Source: Caenorhabditis elegans (Eukaryota > Nematoda > Chromadorea > Rhabditida > Rhabditidae). Taken from it: 64,000 nucleotides of DNA. The DNA is taken from NCBI RefSeq assembly GCF_000002985.6, contig NC_003284.9:9114001-9178000 (forward strand). Reading direction: 5' to 3'. This document shows, piece by piece, positions 58,205 to 64,000 of this stretch. Both the position numbers and the translations under genes were made by a program. Numbering within the stretch: the first letter of the stretch is position 1; each line of letters begins with the position of its first letter. Below the pieces are notes generated by a model. The model saw nothing but the letters and a program-made list of their open reading frames with translations, was not told where the DNA came from and made no database searches.

Positions 58205-59075
58205 AATGGTTTCACTTTATCGATTTTTTTTTTCATATTTGTTTTAATTTCCCAGTTTATCCCTGTTTTGATCACTCCCTTTGCAATTTTTAGTGCCCAG
58301 TTTTTATGTTATAACGAACCACTATTTCAATAAAAAATATTTCAAAGTTCAAAAAGTCTGATATTGGAAAATTTCTGAAAAAAGTTTGAAGGATTTCGAA
58401 ATTGATGAAAATATAAGACAGAAATGACGGTGATCTGTAATTGATGCTTCTCATGAATCACATGGCGGCTCCTTTTTTGATGTCTCTTTTCCCGAAGGGA
58501 AAGGTCAATAATTTCCCAGAGTTGCTTTTGAATTCAAACCACAAGTCGACAGGAGCTGAAGGAAACCCAACAATTTCATTCTTTCATTCTTTTTGTTTGC
58601 TTTTTGAGAATCACAGCAAGTATTCGAGTTAAATTAAATGTGCGTGTTGGGATGGATTTAGTTCGGCATTTAGCACCAGCTTATTACTCAAGCTGTGTCT
58701 AACTAGTAAGACATCTTAACATGGTCCCCGAAGACTGAGGCGAATTCAACTCAACTCTTTCCAGAAACATTTCTCTGTGTCGTCTTGAACTTGTGTGAGA
58801 GTTTGACAAAAGATAATTTGAACTTTAAGCCGGAACTAAGTTTTGCCAACGTTTTACTCAGGTTTTACCAAATTTTAAACCATTCAAATATTTTTTTCCA
58901 ACGTTGGGTAAGAACCTAGCTTTAACTGCAGAGTAACCAATAACTGTAAACCAACTCAAAATTCGGATCAATATTTTTACCTTAACTATGGAAGCGAACA
59001 AAACGGTCGCGGTTAGTTTATACCCATTCCACAACAAAATGAAGATATAAGGTCTTAATTTTTTTACAGGTCGCG
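58205..59075. other. Short intergenic stretch
   Basis: 3' UTR of the preceding gene (AATAAAAAATATT near 58330), then AT-rich DNA. Nothing else is supported. Confidence 0.4.
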
Positions 59076-62000
59076 ATGATGAACACATCTGATGAGAAGA
59101 TTTATCAAATCTGCACGGCAATTTTCACCGACTCGATTAAGATTCGAAAGGCAAAGAGAGTTCTTGCACTCAGCCCGCGCCAATACACACTTGTAAGTTC
59201 AAACTCTTCATGGTCTGAACATAAACGCGGCTTGAGACGTCATTTGGATCGAACTCCACTGGATACAACTGATTTTCATTCTCTTTTAATTTTACAAACT
59301 TCAATAATTTCACGATAGCTATCTTATACTGTTTTTATTTGTTTGTTTGTTTTTGTTTTGTAGCTTTTAGTAAGATATGTTTTCACTACACGCCTAAACA
59401 CATTTGTGACGTGGGACATGCATTAAAAATCAATAGCAATGTGGTACAAATTTTCAATATCCTTGATTGGAATACTTGAGCTATTTCAGAAAGTATATGT
59501 ATAACTAAATGATCATTAATTTTTCATTACATTAATAGACGAAACACTTGCAAAAAAATACAATTAAAAAAATAGTAAAGCTTTTCTGAGATTTCAATAA
59601 AAAAAATATGTACATGTAATCATTTGAAACTACCAATACACATGCCAACACCAGAGAAAAATCGATATAAGTTTGAGTCCGCTTTTACCAATCCTGTTCT
59701 CGAAGTGGGTATACAATGTCGATTGGAGTGGTTGCGGGGGCCGGGCGATGACGAATATTGCTCCACTTCTCAGCTGGCTCGGTGAATCGGACAAACTGGA
59801 AATAATATTGGTTTGATGTTTTACAAATTTTTTCTCAATCTGTTTCTTAGAAAAGCACTTCGATTTTTTCAGTAATGTTGTACCTAAGAAGTTTCAAAAA
59901 AAAAAATTTTACGGGAAGAGCAAAGGGGGTTTTGAAAGAAAGCTCTCAACCCACAGATGAAGCGTCCGAGATTGAACAAGATTAAACTCGGAGACGATTT
60001 CAGTTCTTCTTTTAATTTCGGATATCAGCTTTGTTAATCAAGAACGTAGAGTGCTTGATTATAATACATTTAAGAACTTACACCAGCACCGGAACAAGTT
60101 AGAGAGTTTCTGTTTTTGGTTGTCTTTGCACGCTGAGAATTATTGGATATAAATTAGAGGCACATTCCAACTCCTGACTTTGACACAATAAAATTACGGT
60201 ACGGAATCATCAAAAGTTTAAAAAAAACACATGTCGTTATGACGTTCGATTCGACTGTTTTTTCCCAAAATTGCAACAAGAGTTTCCAATATCGAAAACT
60301 TATTTCGAATGTTCAGATCTTTAAATTTGTGAATAGAACCAACCGTTTGTCTCCAAAATACGTCCATCTCAATTTCTTCAGGCTTCTGTACAAACTCTCT
60401 TCTGTGCTCTGCGCGCAGCTCCTTGACAACCGTCATAATTTTTGAGACTTTCTCGCAAAGTTCGCTGACCATCTTGCAGTCCTTTGACATTGTGAATTTT
60501 TGACTGTCCCTGTAAATTAGGATAATGATGAAGCATTGAAAAAAAGAATAGAAAAATGTGCAACTGTCTATGTACGCAATGAGAATTGGTTGGTTGTTCA
60601 GTGGTCAACAGAAAGAATAGGTGAGAAATGATGTCGTTAAATGGTGGTGCGTAGGTAAGAACTGTTGAGTCGAGAGCAAGTGTGGAGCTCTATCTGGCGA
60701 TCAGAGTGGCATTGTGAAATTTGGCAGATGTGAATTCGGTTTAGACAGGGTTAGACAGACAATATCGATTTGTTACTAAAAAAATAAGATAATTCATGAT
60801 CAACAAGTAGTTAGTATTTAATAGCTGAGGGCTTACACGAAAAATTGAAAAACCAGAACCGGCCCTTTTTTCATCTCCAAAATTAGTCTGTATTTCAAAA
60901 TACACGGGCAGGTGCATACCTCAAAAAGGTTATGGATACAGAATGTTGCAACATGTTCACAAGTTGACAACAGCTATCATGACCTTCCTAGACACTCCTC
61001 CGATTAGAACTTGCCTGAGCGCAGACACATATTTCAAATAACAAACCATATGCTAAAGCAACGTGCACTTTTGATCCATTGCGCGGCATCAGTTTTCAGT
61101 TTACAATATGCATACTTCTAAGAATAATGACCGAGGAAAACATTTCGTTCGGCTACAAAATAAAATATAACAGTAATATGAACGAAATCTGAAAACTGCT
61201 GAATTACTTTCAATTAGAAAATCTCAGTGTGGAACCTATTTTGGGCAGGCTAGTTTTTTTTTGAGCGTCGATCTGAAATACGTTCTTGACGAACGGTTGA
61301 GGGGTTACAGCGGTTACTTGAGCAACATAAAAATGTTAAGAAAACCATTAAATCACACAGAAAGTTTCAAAATACCGCATGCTTTCTATTCGTTCTGTGC
61401 CACGTCGATCTATAAGGGTTGATTTTAAAGATATCAATAAATAATTATCTTCTAAACTACAAAAAATGGAATACCTTAATTTTTCATAGAAGCACAAGAC
61501 AACCTAGGCCAAATTTGAGCAATGAAGTCCTGCAATAATGGAAAAATAGTCGGTAGGGGGGTCCACCCACTTCTTGGCTTTTAACAATTTTAAAAACTTT
61601 ATTAAACATGTAATTTTTAAAATTGGTCAACATCATCAAGACAGGTGAGCCCTAACAAAACTTGCTACTGTTTTTAAATTCAGCGCACTTTTACAGACCA
61701 TTCGACAGACCATTCGATCTTATTAGTAGGGTTGTGATTTTTGGCGCTAGTTTTTGAGAAGTTCGCTATTAGCAGAAACGGTGCTCTCGTACTTTCTTCT
61801 TGAATCATGGTAAAGTGTGTTACTTCAACACTTTTTGATATTGATAAAGATTTTCAAAAAATAAGAAACAAATGTATATGAGAACAGAATACTAAAAAGT
61901 GATTTGTGAACAGTTAGGTACATTTGCCATAATGAAACACTCGTTTGCATAAGAATGCACATAGATTTTTGTCGCGTCGCAAAATAAAAAAGGTCATGTT

Positions 62001-62572
62001 GATTAACACTGTGACAATTACTCCAGCAAAAAAGTTCAGCGAAAGATTTTTCATATCATTCCATGCCACGCATTCCACATTTGATAGAAGAACACGTTTA
62101 ATTTTAATTGAATCAAATGATTCAACTTCCTTTAAGTCAAACATCAAAACGTTTTCAATTTTAGTTTATGCATTGTGTTGAAACAATTTCCAACCAGAGC
62201 GAAGATGCGATTTCGTAATAGCAGAACTTTTGCGCAATTGCTAATTTTGTTGTGACTATACTATTTTCAACACATTTTAGAGACTGTGAAAAATCATAAC
62301 GACAACAATATTTACCCCCTCTCATTTTCTGCTTGATTGTTTTTTGTTAAATCTGCCGTATTTTCCCTATTAATATTGCGCCTCTATTTGTGCTGCGTCC
62401 CTGTTAGACTTGCCATCCACATTATATTTTCAACATTTAAATTTGAAAGAGATCGTTAGTATAGAAAAATTTTATTTACCACTTTTCATTAAATTTTTTT
62501 CAGCATGAAAACTTGGAGCAGTTCGGCTACGGAGACATAATATTGGACCATGCAGTGTTTATCAACAAATGA
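59076..62572 (+). CDS. Possible 61-residue two-exon protein spanning nested genes
   Basis: An acceptor (TTTTTACAG, ending 59069) precedes ATGATGAACACA. The exon 59076-59192 has good codon use (SDEKIYQICTAIFTDSIKIR) and a gtaagt donor. The only matching-phase, coding-like exon found downstream is 62504-62572 (TTTTTTCAG acceptor; HENLEQFGYGDIILDHAVF then INK and TGA). The 3.3-kb intron would contain minus-strand genes, an arrangement also seen at 36708. Another 3' exon may exist, or exon 1 may read through to a stop at 59318. No family recognised. Confidence 0.45.
59685..60490 (-). CDS. Small three-exon protein of unknown function, nested
   Basis: Minus-strand exons are 60490-60344, 60132-60082 and 59795-59685, giving 102 residues, all phase 0. 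An acceptor TTTACAG lies 20 nt upstream of the ATG. The N-terminal helix is charged (KMVSELCEKVSKIMTVVKEL) and followed by EFVQKPEEIEMDVFWRQT. A basic middle (RAKTTKNRNS) precedes a Pro-rich end (RHRPAPATTPIDIVYPLREQ, then DW). The donor of exon 1 is moderate (ACG/gttggt), and an alternative ATGGAC/gtattt also keeps frame. It resembles a small adaptor subunit, but no family can be named. Confidence 0.6.
61914..62144 (-). CDS. Possible small single-pass membrane protein
   Basis: A single open frame of 76 residues runs from an ATG at 62144. It starts MFDLKEVESFDSIKIKRVLL, has one clear transmembrane helix (LSLNFFAGVIVTVLINMTFF) and a basic, Cys-containing tail. No splice acceptor or promoter is seen upstream, and AT-rich frames of this length occur by chance, so support is weak. 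Confidence 0.3.
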   Translation of the reverse strand: MFDLKEVESFDSIKIKRVLLSNVECVAWNDMKNLSLNFFAGVIVTVLINMTFFILRRDKNLCAFLCKRVFHYGKCT

Positions 62573-63214
62573 TAAAAAATGACGGTCAGTGTCCAATGTG
62601 TTAGGCATCAAGTGAGAACATAAGTGAGCACTGATTCGGGCAATCCCTCCAAGATTCGGTGGTCCACGTGTCCAGGATTGAATTGTTCATCATTGCGTGA
62701 AAGGTCATGGCGTGGATGTTGTTGTTGTCAGACTCCTTTCCTTCTTGTATGCATCCTTCCATAGTTCACGGTTTAATGGTTCACGTGGTTTGTTCTTGTT
62801 TTTTTTTATTGTATCAAAACGTTAAGATAAATTGAAGTTGTAGATTAACAAACATAGTTTTCTGATTTGAAATTGTAGCAAATATATCGTAATAGATAAG
62901 TTTCTGGTACACATTGATATAAATTCTATTAGGGAGAATACCTCTGTAGCCGTCTAACAGTTTGGATTCAGGAATAATTCTCAGTGGGTACTGTTACAAC
63001 TTTATTTATCTCCAAACTTCGAATTCAATAATAAATTAAAAACCACATTTCAATCATCAATTAACATTTATTCAAAAAAAAACATTATACATTACTAAAC
63101 ATTATTAAAAAATAAATAAATTAAATACATGAACATTCAATTATTTGTAAAAAAGTTTCATACATTTTTATTTTTACAACAAGAAAACATTTCAATGTGT
63201 CTCAAAAACAATAT
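62573..63214. other. Short intergenic stretch
   Basis: 3' sequence of the preceding model, then very AT-rich DNA that includes the 3' region of the convergent gene at 63215-63490. Nothing else is supported. Confidence 0.4.
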
Positions 63215-63490
63215 CTAGTTCTGCTTTAGATAAAAATAATTGTCCTTGTAGTAAATTGGCTCGCTGATGGAAAACTTGTTTTGATTCCACGCAGGATCAC
63301 TTTGCCAATTTGTCGGTGCTGGGCCCTCTGGGAACAGTAGGTAGGGTGAGATGTCCAATCGAACAGGAATCAGACTGAAACGGACTTTCTCGTCACATTT
63401 GTCGATGCTACTCATAGTTGGATTTGGAGAAGCAACTTCTTGTTTTATAATTCGTAATGGTTTGATCGTGTTGGTCCCCGCCGAGCTCAT
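63215..63490 (-). CDS. Single-exon 91-residue protein of unknown function
   Basis: The ATG at 63490 was chosen because TTTTCAG lies 13 nt upstream on the minus strand (trans-splice site), so the longer upstream frame is 5' leader. The N-terminus contains RIIKQEVASPNPT, with IKQE fitting a SUMO-acceptor consensus next to a proline-directed site. The rest is Pro- and aromatic-rich (DISPYLLFPEGPAPTNWQ, SEPIYYKDNYFYLKQN). Low hydrophobicity and no signal peptide suggest a cytosolic or nuclear protein. Family not recognised. Confidence 0.65.
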   Translation of the reverse strand: MSSAGTNTIKPLRIIKQEVASPNPTMSSIDKCDEKVRFSLIPVRLDISPYLLFPEGPAPTNWQSDPAWNQNKFSISEPIYYKDNYFYLKQN

Positions 63491-64000
63491 GTTGCAAAAC
63501 TCTGAAAACAGTTTTATCTTGGTAGATTTCAGACTAGTCTTGAAAAAATATTGAAAAGGTGTCAAAATCAAATATATTGTTTAAAATTGCACTTCGTCTA
63601 TTATTTAGTTGAAGTGATGTAGATATGAAGGAAAATTATGTATGAAAACGAAATGCGCAGGATTGCACTTAGGTTTTGGGCCAATCAAATATGCTTTACA
63701 AAAAAGTATAAAAGAGATTCAATTTTTTTTATTTGAAGTGTGGGAAAAACATCAGGTACTTGGAAGTTTGTTCTCATGCCTATAGCTGACAAAATTTATT
63801 GAAACAACAGAAAAAACATATTGTTGATCAGCAAAAGTTGAATTCTCCAAAACAAAAAATGCCAAATTTAGTGTAACAATTTACCAATTGACCAACAAAT
63901 TATTAATGTTTTGAAAATGTTTAAGGGGTTCCTAAAGGTAAAATCCTACGCGATAAATGCACTCTAGAGTAGAAAAAACCTCAGTTTTTGATGAAATATT
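63491..64000. other. Right edge of the window
   Basis: AT-rich upstream region of the minus-strand gene. A TATAAAAG on the + strand near 63707 has no gene attached within the window. Confidence 0.3.

Overview
The window looks like nematode genomic DNA, most likely Caenorhabditis (C. elegans or a close relative). It is AT-rich. Introns are mostly very short (44-60 bp) with TTTTCAG-type acceptors, and several genes have a bare acceptor just upstream of the ATG, as expected for spliced-leader trans-splicing. Genes are nested in introns, long poly-G/C tracts are present, and there are many short hairpin (palindromic) DNA repeats. No ribosomal RNA, tRNA or CRISPR array was recognised. All exon models are read by eye from splice sites and reading frame.

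Left part (1-9064): two tandem paralogues of a BTB-domain gene. The first (368-2603) is intact at 632 codons. The second (5774-9064) is broken in its 5' half by a GC donor, a 2-nt and a 4-nt deletion, an in-frame stop and a 1.1-kb terminal-inverted-repeat element. Its 3' half stays fully open and shares a 365-bp tract with the first copy, intron included, that looks identical by eye. A 200-bp CT microsatellite lies between them. Middle left (9065-24059): 15 kb with no convincing intact gene. It holds several hairpin elements, one with TTAA ends, candidate promoter or 5' exon blocks, and a degenerate minus-strand fragment faintly like a Ras/Rab GTPase.

Centre (24060-33478): a class A peptide-type GPCR (391 codons) whose first exon lies 2.4 kb upstream and which has a second possible 3' exon, then a short four-exon gene with a basic, nuclear-localisation-like C-terminus. 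Next (36708-46416) comes a TMBIM4-type Bax-inhibitor-1 family membrane protein. One of its introns is 6.3 kb long and contains, on the other strand, a complete calmodulin-like EF-hand gene with what appears to be an alternative myristoylatable first exon.

Right part (49188-64000): a tetraspanin with two alternative pairs of terminal exons, each encoding its own TM4 and tail. It is followed at operon spacing by an open reading frame for a 45-residue membrane micropeptide. Then come two divergently placed, TATA-driven genes for small secreted Q/W-rich paralogous peptides, and several small genes of unknown function, some nested on opposite strands.
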